NCBI GenBank assembly: GCA_964392615.1
Contig: CAYMRB010000272.1
Span: forward strand, 1-13,808
Length of the DNA stretch: 13,808 bases
Direction: 5' to 3'
Source of the DNA: CAYMRB01 sp964392615
GTDB lineage: Bacteria > Planctomycetota > UBA8108
Positions 1 to 6,432 of the stretch are shown in pieces; within the stretch, counting starts at the first letter, position 1; each line of letters starts with the position of its first letter. A program made the position numbers and the translations under genes. Under the pieces are notes generated by a model. It made no database searches. It saw only the letters and a program-made list of their open reading frames with translations, and was not told the DNA's origin.

Positions 1-237
1 ACAAACCCAAGATAACAACACAAGTCCCGTCAGACAAAACCGGGTAGTGCATCAGATATCCCTGATGCTGTTACGTCACGAACTCCCCGAAGTCTCAGTG
101 CCTGGTGTCAATCGCCGCGCACACCGCTTCGGCCTCGGCCTGGGTCGAGGAGGGTCGACGGCGCCTTGGCCGACGAGTTTCGCCGCGTGGCTCCGAGACG
201 CCCGCATCATCAAGGACTAGTCAGGACTCGACACGAC
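1..237. other. Upstream non-coding region
   Basis: No convincing gene is seen here. The first ~110 bases are visibly richer in A+T than the rest of the window, as expected of an intergenic or promoter region, and include a short inverted repeat (listed separately). The open frame running into the oxidoreductase from a TTG at 166 encodes a residue string without family resemblance before Met 238, so it is taken as untranslated leader. I could not identify a convincing -35/-10 pair. Confidence 0.5.
49..68. promoter_or_regulatory. 7-bp perfect inverted repeat upstream of the operon
   Basis: GCATCAG at 49-55 and CTGATGC at 62-68 are exact reverse complements separated by 6 nt. No T-run follows on the plus strand, so an intrinsic terminator is less likely than an operator-type site or a chance hairpin. 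It lies about 170 bp before the oxidoreductase start. The function is unknown. Confidence 0.3.
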
Positions 238-1572
238 ATGAAGATGGACAGGACGCGCCGCGAATCGGGACCTACGCGACGTCGATTCCTCGGAGCTGCG
301 GCGTCGGCGGCGGCGTTCACAATTTTGCCCCGACACGTGCTCGGCGGTCCAGGCAACACCACGCCGAGCGAGAAGCTCAACCTGGCTGTCATCGGCGTCG
401 GCGGTCGGGGGTACGCGCTTCTGGATAGATTCGGATTCGACAGCGAGAACATCGTCGCTCTTTGCGACGTGGACCAGAAGTACGCGGCGCCTGCCTTCGA
501 GCGGTTTCCCCGGGCGCGAAGATACCGGGATTTTCGCCGCCTGTTCGACAGAGAGGCGAAGAACATCGACGCGGTGGTCGTGGCCACGACGGATCACACC
601 CATGTGCCCATCAGCGTGATGGCGATGAAGATGGGCAAGCACGTGTACTGCGAGAAGCCGTTTGGCCACAACATTCACGAGGTCCGACTGGCAACCGAGG
701 TGGCCAGGGAGAGTCCGGTCGCGACCCAGCTCGGCAACGGCGCGCACTCCGGTCCCAACTACCGCGGCATGGTGGCGCTGATCAAGGCCGGCACGATCGG
801 CACAGTCCGTGAAGTGCACGCCTGGTGCGATCAGGCCTGGGCGCCCGGCGATCGACCGAGACACAGCCCCTCCGTGCCGGCGCACCTCGACTGGGACTTG
901 TGGCTCGGACCGGCTCCCGTTCGCCCCTACCACACTACCTACCATCCGAAGGGCTGGCGGAACTGGTGGGATTTCGGCAACGGGAGGCTCGGCGACATGG
1001 GCTGCCACATGATCGACCTGCCGTTCTCGGCGCTCGACCTGAAGTACCCGCTAACAGTCGAGACGAGGGGCCCCAAGGCGCACGAGGAGAGCTCGCCGCC
1101 GTGGCTGATCAGCACCTGGACCTTCCCTGCGCGTGGTGACCTGCCGCCGGTGGAGCTGACGTGGTACGACGGCGACAAGCGACCTCCGCTGCAGAAACAA
1201 CATCGCATGCCAGACTACAAGGAGGGGGTGCTATTCGTCGGCTCGGAGGGCATGCTGATCGCCGATTACGGCCGTTTCAAGCTCTATCCGGAGGACAAGT
1301 TCGTCGGTGTCAGACCGCCGCCGATGCCTCCCGGACCACGGTATGCCACCTCGGCCCACGCGCAAGATTGGATCGAGGCCTGCAAGACCGGCCGCCCGAC
1401 GGGTTGCCGCTTCGACTATGCCGGTCCTCTTACGGAGACGGTGCTGCTCGGTACGGTTGCGCATCGCTCGGGCGAGAAGCTCGAGTGGGATCCGGTGAAC
1501 TTGAAGGCCACGAACTGTCCGGAGGCGGACCGGTACATTCGACGCGAATACCGCAGGGGCTGGGAGCTGTAA
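238..1572 (+). CDS. Gfo/Idh/MocA family oxidoreductase with Tat signal peptide
   Basis: Predicted NAD(P)-dependent sugar or polyol oxidoreductase of 444 aa, exported folded by the Tat system. The start is set at ATG 238 (ATG 244 is an alternative) because this places a Tat motif, TRRRFLG at residues 13-19, followed by an Ala-rich hydrophobic stretch, at the N-terminus. A weak AGGA lies 11 nt upstream. The Rossmann fold begins near residue 47 with VIGVGGRG (51-58) and an acidic CDVD (76-79). The family EKP motif is at 139-141 (Lys140 is the expected catalytic Lys), and GDMGCHMID at 252-260 supplies the usual His. The C-terminal half has the WDLWLGPAP and YHPKGWRNWWDFGNG segments common in planctomycete-type exported members. 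It is followed after 15 bp by a DUF1080 gene, a recurrent pairing in 3-keto-sugar metabolism. The exact substrate cannot be read from sequence. Confidence 0.93.
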   Translation: MKMDRTRRESGPTRRRFLGAAASAAAFTILPRHVLGGPGNTTPSEKLNLAVIGVGGRGYALLDRFGFDSENIVALCDVDQKYAAPAFERFPRARRYRDFRRLFDREAKNIDAVVVATTDHTHVPISVMAMKMGKHVYCEKPFGHNIHEVRLATEVARESPVATQLGNGAHSGPNYRGMVALIKAGTIGTVREVHAWCDQAWAPGDRPRHSPSVPAHLDWDLWLGPAPVRPYHTTYHPKGWRNWWDFGNGRLGDMGCHMIDLPFSALDLKYPLTVETRGPKAHEESSPPWLISTWTFPARGDLPPVELTWYDGDKRPPLQKQHRMPDYKEGVLFVGSEGMLIADYGRFKLYPEDKFVGVRPPPMPPGPRYATSAHAQDWIEACKTGRPTGCRFDYAGPLTETVLLGTVAHRSGEKLEWDPVNLKATNCPEADRYIRREYRRGWEL

Positions 1573-1587
1573 GCGAGGAGCTCGAAC

Positions 1588-3879
1588 ATGATGAACAGGA
1601 CAGGCCGCAGGATGCGAGAGACTTTGCTGTCGCTACTGGCTCTCGCGATTCTACCCGTTTACGGCGAGCCCGCCGAGGCAGGTGACGACTTCAACGCCTG
1701 GAATGTGAGCGGCGACTGGTACACGGCCGGCGACGCGATGGTCGACCCGTACAACGAGAGACGCCTCTTCGGAAGCCGAGGCACTGGCGTGCTGATCAAC
1801 GGCAGGCTCGGTCGGACACGGAGCCTCGTCACGAAGCGTCGCGACTACCGCGACGTCGAAGTCCACGTGGAGTTCATGGTGGCGAAGGGGTCGAACTCCG
1901 GAGTGATCTTCCACGGCAATCACGAGATCCAGATCCTCGACAGCCATGGCGTCAAGAAGCCCCACGCGGGGCACTGCGGCGGCGTCTATCCGCGCGCTGC
2001 GACCGAACCGACGTACCACCATATCGATGCCGGCTCGCCGCCGAAGGTCAACGCCGCCAAACCCCCGGGCGAGTGGCAAACCCTCGACGTTACCTTCCAG
2101 GCTGCTCGGTTCGACGCCAGCGGCAGGAAGACCGCTCATGCCAAGTTCGTTCGAGTCGTGCACAACGGTCTGCTCATTCAAGAGAACGTCGAGATGCCGT
2201 ACGCGCACGGTCCGAACTGGGATCGGAAGCAGTATCCGCAGGGGCCCGTCATCATCCAGGGCGACTACGGTCCGATAGCCGTGCGCAACGTGCGGATCAA
2301 GGAGTGGAAGGCGAACGTCGAACGAGGTCCGAATGTGCCGCCGCTCGGATTCACCGCGCTCTTCAACGGCAAGGACTTCACCGGATGGCGCGTCCACCCG
2401 AAGGTCGAGGCGATGTGGACCATCGAGGACGGTGTGCTCAAGTCGCCGGGCCTCCTCGAGCAGTGGGGCGCCGACCTCGTGACCACGAAGGAGTTCCGAG
2501 ACTTCGTACTGCTGGTGGACTTCCGCATGCCGTCCGCCTCCGACAGCGGGATCTCGTTCCGGCAGCTTATCCCGGACATGAAGCCCTACGGTCAGTCCGA
2601 GCAGCTGAACATCGGGACCGGCCACCGCATGGGTCAGCTGGACAGCTTCAACTTCATGCGAGCGAAGTCGCCGCAGGGCAAGGAGCCGTTTGCAGAGAAC
2701 GAGCTCCCGCGGATCCGCGGTGTCCCCCCCAAAGTCGGCACGTGGCACACGCTCGAGATCTCGATGATCGGCCGAACTCTCACGGCCAGGATGGACGGCG
2801 AGGTCTTCATCGACCGATTCGAATACCCCCAGCGGTATCTCGGCCTGAACGCGGCACCCATCGCACTCCAGAAGCACCGGTTTCTCGACGGTCCGAAGCC
2901 GGGCGAGAGGAATCCTTGCCCCATCGAGTTTCGCAACATCTTCATCAAGGAGGTGAAACCTCGTGGGCTCAACGTCCCTCCCGAAGGCTTCACGGCGCTG
3001 TTCAACGGCAAGGACCTCACCGGCTGGCACACGCCGCCTCTGGTCAAGAAATACTGGTTCATCGAGGATGGGATCCTCAAGTCTCCCGAGTTGATCGAGA
3101 CCTGGGGTGCCAGCCTGAGCACGAAGAAGCACTACCGCGACTTCGTCCTGATGCTCGACTTCCGCATGCCGACGATCTCGGACAGCGGCATCAACTTCCG
3201 CAGGCTGATACCCGAGATCCCGGGCTTCGGGGACATGGAGCAGTTCAACCTGCGGTCCAGGGGCGGCATGGGGCACCTGGAGAGCTACTACTTCTTGCCG
3301 AAGGAGACGGCGAAGAAGATGAAGCTCAAAGACGAGGAAAGGCCGCACGTCCGTCATATCGACCCGGAGGTCGGCGTCTGGCACACGGTCAAGCTGACCG
3401 TCGTGGGACGCAAGATCTGGACGGAATACGACGGCGAGGTTCTCCTGGACGGCTTCGAGTACCACGACTGGATGCTGAACATGGAGCCGGCGCCGATCCG
3501 GCTGCAGAAGCACATCGTCGTCGACGGTGACAACCTCGGTCAGAGGAACGCGTGCCCGATCGAGTACCGCAACGTGTTCATCAAGGAGCTGGGGCCAGGT
3601 GCCACTCCTCCTCCTCGGAAGCCACGTGTGAACACACCGAAAGAGAAGACCCCTCTGGCGCAACTCCTGACGCAGATCGATCGGAACGAGCTGCCCAAGG
3701 CGTATGTCCCGCAGAGACACCAGGAGTACGTCGACCGGCGCATCGCTGGATTGACGAGACGGCAACTCGTCAGGATCAACCAGTTGTGGAAGGAGAAGCA
3801 GAGAATCGACCCCGGCATGCCCAATCGAGGCTTTTCCTTCGTAAGGATCCTGGAGTACGTCGCCAAGAGCGTGAAGTGA
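1588..3879 (+). CDS. Secreted protein with three DUF1080 (3-keto-disaccharide hydrolase) domains
   Basis: Exported 763-aa protein, probably a periplasmic glycoside-acting enzyme or carbohydrate-binding protein of the DUF1080 (PF06439) family, whose characterised members act on 3-keto-glycosides. GAGGAG at 1575-1580 sits 7 nt before ATG 1588. A Sec signal peptide spans about 1-31, with an AEA/G cleavage site. Domain 1 (about 34-245) is the longer type, with NSGVIFHG and EIQILDSHG. Domains 2 (about 254-457) and 3 (about 467-671) each start with GFTALFNGKD and contain a DFRMP...SDSGI segment and end in a FIKE strand. They are clear paralogues 213 residues apart. Residues about 672-763 form a Lys/Arg-rich tail I do not recognise. 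Most family members have one or two domains. The upstream oxidoreductase would make 3-keto substrates for it, which is inference from context. Confidence 0.9.
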   Translation: MMNRTGRRMRETLLSLLALAILPVYGEPAEAGDDFNAWNVSGDWYTAGDAMVDPYNERRLFGSRGTGVLINGRLGRTRSLVTKRRDYRDVEVHVEFMVAKGSNSGVIFHGNHEIQILDSHGVKKPHAGHCGGVYPRAATEPTYHHIDAGSPPKVNAAKPPGEWQTLDVTFQAARFDASGRKTAHAKFVRVVHNGLLIQENVEMPYAHGPNWDRKQYPQGPVIIQGDYGPIAVRNVRIKEWKANVERGPNVPPLGFTALFNGKDFTGWRVHPKVEAMWTIEDGVLKSPGLLEQWGADLVTTKEFRDFVLLVDFRMPSASDSGISFRQLIPDMKPYGQSEQLNIGTGHRMGQLDSFNFMRAKSPQGKEPFAENELPRIRGVPPKVGTWHTLEISMIGRTLTARMDGEVFIDRFEYPQRYLGLNAAPIALQKHRFLDGPKPGERNPCPIEFRNIFIKEVKPRGLNVPPEGFTALFNGKDLTGWHTPPLVKKYWFIEDGILKSPELIETWGASLSTKKHYRDFVLMLDFRMPTISDSGINFRRLIPEIPGFGDMEQFNLRSRGGMGHLESYYFLPKETAKKMKLKDEERPHVRHIDPEVGVWHTVKLTVVGRKIWTEYDGEVLLDGFEYHDWMLNMEPAPIRLQKHIVVDGDNLGQRNACPIEYRNVFIKELGPGATPPPRKPRVNTPKEKTPLAQLLTQIDRNELPKAYVPQRHQEYVDRRIAGLTRRQLVRINQLWKEKQRIDPGMPNRGFSFVRILEYVAKSVK
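2347..3600 (+). repeat. Intragenic tandem duplication of a DUF1080 domain
   Basis: Two in-frame copies with a period of 639 bp (213 codons) start at 2347 and 2986. Both begin with codons for GFTALFNGKD and both end in an IEFRN/IEYRN-type strand followed by FIKE. DNA identity is clear in the first 40 bases but interrupted by many third-position changes, so the duplication is old and selection on both copies is likely. Confidence 0.8.
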
Positions 3880-3932
3880 ACGCGGAGTGTCGCTGTGCCG
3901 GAGGGCTTCCAGCGAGCCGGGGGACACTGCCG

Positions 3933-3961
3933 TTGTCATACCCGCGCACGGCACTTAGAAT
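3933..3961 (+). promoter_or_regulatory. Sigma-70-like promoter, probably giving a leaderless transcript
   Basis: TTGTCA (3933-3938) and TAGAAT (3956-3961) are separated by exactly 17 bp, each one mismatch from consensus. The ATG of the Uma2 gene is at 3969, 7 nt after the -10 box, where transcription itself should begin. No Shine-Dalgarno sequence precedes the ATG. The mRNA would therefore start at or next to the start codon. Confidence 0.6.
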
Positions 3962-3968
3962 CGTCTTC

Positions 3969-4517
3969 ATGACGTTCGTTCGCACGAAGCCGCGCAAGAC
4001 GGTTGACGACTACTTCCAGTTGCCCGACGACGTCCGGGCCGAGCTGATCGAGGGAGAGTTCTTCGTGACGCCATCGCCGACCTCGCGGCACCAGAGAATC
4101 GTCGGCAATCTGTTCGTCCTTCTCAGGGACGTCGTCTCGACGCACTCCCTCGGCGAGCTGTTCGTGTCGCCGCTCGACGTCGTGCTTCCGTCCGGCGACG
4201 TCGTCCAGCCGGACCTTCTCTTCGTGGCGACGGCAAACCTGTCGATCGTGCAGGATCGGATTCGCGGCGTGCCCGACCACGTCGTCGAGGTCGTCTCCCA
4301 GACGGCGCCGGAGCGTGACCGCATCGTAAAGCGCGACCTGTACGCTCGAAACGGCGTGAAGGAGTACTGGGTCGTAGACGAGGAGCGGCGCAACGTCGAG
4401 GTGTACGTGCTGAACGAAACGTCGTACGGCGCACCGGGTCTCTTCGAGGCGAGTGACGTGATCGAGTCGACCGTCTTGGCGGAGATCTCGTTTCCGGTCG
4501 CCGCGATCTTCGCCTGA
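3969..4517 (+). CDS. Uma2 family endonuclease-like protein (DUF820)
   Basis: Protein of 182 aa, the usual length for the Uma2/DUF820 family, which has a PD-(D/E)XK nuclease fold and is abundant in cyanobacteria and planctomycetes; the cellular role is poorly known. Visible family landmarks are ELIEGE (25-30), the SP...VVLPSGDVVQPDL block (67-83, Asp82 the expected metal ligand), VVEVVS (105-110, Glu107) and KRDLYARNGVKEYWVVD (121-137, Lys121). The frame is open far upstream, but ATG 3969 is chosen because homology-like sequence starts just after it and a near-consensus promoter abuts it. It is convergent with the DUF433 gene, with 26 bp between the stops. All expected active-site residues are present, so it looks intact. 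Confidence 0.88.
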   Translation: MTFVRTKPRKTVDDYFQLPDDVRAELIEGEFFVTPSPTSRHQRIVGNLFVLLRDVVSTHSLGELFVSPLDVVLPSGDVVQPDLLFVATANLSIVQDRIRGVPDHVVEVVSQTAPERDRIVKRDLYARNGVKEYWVVDEERRNVEVYVLNETSYGAPGLFEASDVIESTVLAEISFPVAAIFA

Positions 4518-4543
4518 TTCGCCGCGCGCCCGGCCGCGCTCGC

Positions 4544-4858
4544 CTACTCTCGGTCGTCGCCATCGAGCTCGCGATGGATCTTCGAGGGGGTCTGCCGTCG
4601 CAATTGCTCCGCGAACGCAACGCCCCCGGCGATGTCCTGATCGATCGCCTCGCGGTGCGCGAAGTAGTACGCCAGCGCCGCGTACACCTCTACCAGCGTC
4701 AGATCGTACTCCGACGCGATCTCGTCGGCACTCATGCCGAGACGCTCGTGCCAGATCGCGACATCGGAGACCTTGATGCGGTGTCCGGCGATCCGCGGCT
4801 TGCCGCCCGCGATTCCGGGCGTGGTTTCGACGTACTGGTCCAGGGTCTTGGGAGACAT
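4544..4858 (-). CDS. DUF433 domain-containing protein (antitoxin-like)
   Basis: Protein of 104 aa with a full DUF433 domain over about residues 12-75: PGIAGGKPRIAGHRIKVSD (14-32), then WHERLGMSADEIASEYDLTLVEVYAALAYYFAHREAID. DUF433 is a small helix-turn-helix-like domain usually regarded as the antitoxin partner of a PIN-like DUF5615 protein. Here no DUF5615 gene follows; the next gene downstream on this strand is absent and the neighbour is the convergent Uma2 gene. It is therefore an orphan, or its partner has been lost. The start is ATG 4858; upstream there is only a weak ribosome-binding sequence. Confidence 0.85.
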   Translation of the reverse strand: MSPKTLDQYVETTPGIAGGKPRIAGHRIKVSDVAIWHERLGMSADEIASEYDLTLVEVYAALAYYFAHREAIDQDIAGGVAFAEQLRRQTPSKIHRELDGDDRE

Positions 4859-5424
4859 GGCGATCCGTCAGAGCTTGCTGCAGCTCCAGCATAGCCCGCC
4901 TCCCGGCCTACCGCGTCTTTCCATCGCGGTGTTCCGTGAGATCGCCGCCACGTCGCAGACATTCGACGAGCCACCGTGTCTTGTCTGCGCCAAGACTGCG
5001 CAGCGCCGTCGCGACGGCGACGACCGCGCGCGGAAGACCTGCCGAATCGCCGCCGCAAACCCTGGCGCAAACCTCTTCCTTCGCCGCCGTATCTCTCGCG
5101 TCGGCCTCACTTGCGACCACCGAACCAGCCCTTCGGGACGTAGAGGTCGTTGGTTCAAATCCAGTCACCCCGACCAACTCACTTCTCCCGCTGATCGGGC
5201 TCCACCGGCAGAGCGGTCTGTTCAGACGGATCGTTTCAGCTCGTCTGGCAACCTCTGGGAGAAAGGGCCGAGTTCGATCGCCCCGGCGATGGTTCCGCTG
5301 GCCGATTATCGGGGGCTCGAATGCAGAGCGGTTCGATCCGGCCGGATGTTTCAGTTCGAGGGACAACTCCCGGGGGGCGGGATCGAGCCCACCCGGCCAG
5401 GGCCAGAACGCCGCGGGGCAGCTA
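4859..5424. other. 566-bp stretch with no convincing gene; holds a tRNA fragment
   Basis: Several long open frames cross this stretch on both strands, but they overlap one another and none has a recognisable domain. The minus-strand frame 5366-4908 contains GVTGFEPTTS, which is the antisense translation of a tRNA 3' end and a well-known annotation artefact. Its part below 5130 (71 codons to the stop) has moderately GC-biased third positions and could be a remnant of an inserted element, but I do not recognise it. The only identifiable item is the tRNA-Pro 3' portion at 5132-5176. Confidence 0.5.
5132..5176 (+). other. 3' half of a tRNA-Pro (CGG-like), candidate attachment site
   Basis: The 3' half of a tRNA can be read from the anticodon loop to CCA: loop TTCGGGA (5132-5138, anticodon CGG = Pro), CGTAG (5139-5143, 3' strand of the anticodon stem), variable loop AGGTC (5144-5148), T-arm GTTGG-TTCAAAT-CCAGT (5149-5165, with two wobble pairs), acceptor strand CACCCCG (5166-5172), discriminator A and encoded CCA (5174-5176). 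The C1-G72 type acceptor and A73 fit bacterial tRNA-Pro. The 5' half is missing: the bases before the loop do not pair with CGTAG, and no CGGGGTG-like acceptor strand lies about 75 nt upstream. Such 3' fragments are left when an element integrates into a tRNA gene. Confidence 0.7.
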
Positions 5425-5616
5425 CTAGTTCTCGCTGCCTCTCGACGGCATCTTGCGTTCGGGAACGACGGTTACCTGGCTCACGAGTCGATCGCGATAG
5501 CGCTCCTGCAACTCGATCAGGTGCGCGGCGTACCGGTCCAGGTCGTCGTCGAACCGCGAGCTGATCGTTGACCGACGTTGCCGTACTTCGTCGACGATCG
5601 GACTGTCGCTTTTCAT
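5425..5616 (-). CDS. Small antitoxin-like protein paired with PIN toxin
   Basis: Acidic/basic helical protein of 63 aa starting MKSDSPIVDEVRQRR and continuing with RFDDDLDRYAAHLIEL (21-36). The form resembles the short antitoxin-like proteins that accompany VapC-type PIN genes in planctomycetes and related bacteria, with a PIVxEVRxxR start and an RFxxDLD core. Its ATG overlaps the TGA of the PIN gene (ATGA, 5613-5616), and GGGAG lies 8 nt upstream inside the toxin gene, so the two are translationally coupled. It would bind and neutralise the PIN protein and perhaps repress the operon, which is inference from position. No separate DNA-binding motif is evident. A longer start at 5769 is rejected because it would run through the toxin gene. 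Confidence 0.7.
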   Translation of the reverse strand: MKSDSPIVDEVRQRRSTISSRFDDDLDRYAAHLIELQERYRDRLVSQVTVVPERKMPSRGSEN

Positions 5617-6089
5617 GTTTCCGTCTCCCACCGCTGAAGCTGGTGAGGCGTCACGAGCATAGGGAGCCCGAGGCGCAGACGCAGGTTGATGGCCTCCAGG
5701 TGGCGCGCCTTGTTCGCATTCGCGATATGACGGCAGTTCCAGGTCAGGAGATAGTCCATGCGATACCACGATGCCAGCGCGACATGAATCGCGTCGGCGG
5801 CAGGGCGCGTGGGCATCAATCCGTCGGCTTGGTAGACGCGGGCGACCTCGAGGACCTCCGGGACGATCTCGAGAAGCGGAAGACCCTCGAGCAGCTCGAC
5901 GCAGCGTTCTCGAGTCGGATAGTCGCCGGCCTCAAGTTCTTCGAGGACCACCGGCGATGAATAACACTCGTAGTCTCCCCGCTCCTCGTCCCACCACTCC
6001 CGCGTCCGCAGGATATCGCGCTGCAGCTCCTCGCGCCCGTCGGAGTAGTAGGAGGGAATCGTGGTCTCGATGTACACCGCCTGTTTCAC
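5613..6089 (-). CDS. PIN-domain ribonuclease toxin (VapC-like)
   Basis: PIN-domain protein of 158 aa. It opens with AVYIETTIPSYY (4-15), where Glu8 takes the place of the usual first Asp as in a known PIN subgroup. It continues with VVLEELEAG (47-55, acidic Glu50/51), PAADAIHVALAS (96-107, Asp99) and YLLTWNCRHIANA (113-125), the last matching the conserved fourth-acidic-residue region. These proteins cut RNA and serve as toxins of type II toxin-antitoxin pairs. The start is GTG 6089: a TAGAAT box ends 6 nt upstream, suggesting a leaderless message. The antitoxin-like gene follows with a 4-nt overlap, so the toxin comes first, the reverse of classic vapBC. All expected catalytic positions are present. 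Confidence 0.87.
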   Translation of the reverse strand: MKQAVYIETTIPSYYSDGREELQRDILRTREWWDEERGDYECYSSPVVLEELEAGDYPTRERCVELLEGLPLLEIVPEVLEVARVYQADGLMPTRPAADAIHVALASWYRMDYLLTWNCRHIANANKARHLEAINLRLRLGLPMLVTPHQLQRWETET

Positions 6090-6095
6090 AGGACC

Positions 6096-6123
6096 ATTCT
6101 ATCCCCTCGAGCCGCCCCGGCAA
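6096..6123 (-). promoter_or_regulatory. Candidate promoter of the PIN pair, leaderless
   Basis: On the minus strand TAGAAT occupies 6101-6096, with TTGCCG at 6123-6118, a 16-bp spacer. The GTG start at 6089 lies 6 nt after the -10 box, so the transcript would begin at or beside the start codon. The -35 box is weak (4 of 6) and coincides with the broken end of the transposase remnant. Confidence 0.45.
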
Positions 6124-6337
6124 GGTGCGCATTCTCGCCGCGCTCGACAGTGGCGTGTTCAAGAAGAGCCGCTGATGCTTCAAGCTCCTCCACCACGACT
6201 CGATGAGTGAGTTCGAGTACGAGATGTCGATCATCGCCAGTAGCCGCCTGAGGCCTGAGAAGCCCCGAGCCGATCAGCTCGTCGACACGGCTGCCCGAGT
6301 TTGCCACGCCAGCGTCGGTGAGGACCGGAATCGGTGG
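6121..6337 (-). pseudogene. Remnant of a DDE integrase-type transposase (IS3/IS481-like)
   Basis: Two minus-strand reading frames together spell part of an rve-type transposase core. The first, from about 6337, reads PPIPVLTDAGVANSGSRVDE and holds the second catalytic Asp (LTD). After a frame change near 6246-6259 the second reads SYSNSLIESWWRSLKHQ and LFLNT, holding the catalytic Glu (LIE) and the diagnostic WWRSLKHQ motif. The first catalytic Asp, the whole N-terminal half and the end of the core (normally VAFYVEEHN-like) are missing. Joining the frames requires removal of a 7-bp tandem duplication. The remnant stops just before the PIN promoter. No terminal inverted repeats or target duplications could be identified. 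Confidence 0.8.
6246..6259. repeat. 7-bp tandem duplication that frameshifts the transposase
   Basis: GCCTGAG occurs twice in perfect tandem (6246-6252 and 6253-6259). Deleting one copy joins the two transposase frames into a continuous core (SGLLRRLLAMIDISYSNS), so the duplication is the likely inactivating event. Confidence 0.75.
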
Positions 6338-6432
6338 CGACTGTTGGACAGCGCGGGGTCGAGCACGCAGACGATCGCCTGCCGGAGATCGGGGGGCGAC
6401 TTCGGTCTGGCACGGAATCGAAGCCGCTCGCG

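Noticed and set aside
1651..3954. 767-codon minus-strand frame opposite the DUF1080 gene
   Set aside because: It is a GC-rich shadow of the real gene on the plus strand; the plus frame has a signal peptide, domains and a ribosome-binding site.
4518..4543. GC-rich possible hairpin between the convergent Uma2 and DUF433 genes
   Set aside because: No clean stem or T-run on either strand, so a terminator is not supported.
4908..5366. Minus-strand open frame of 152 codons containing GVTGFEPTTS
   Set aside because: The striking peptide is the antisense of the tRNA 3' end, a common false gene. No domain is recognised in the rest, and its third-position bias is weaker than in real genes nearby.
5330..5400. 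Short T-arm-like strings (GGTTCGATCC, GGGATCGAGCCC) suggesting more tRNA pieces
   Set aside because: No neighbouring acceptor, anticodon arm or CCA in register could be built, so they are taken as chance GC-rich matches.
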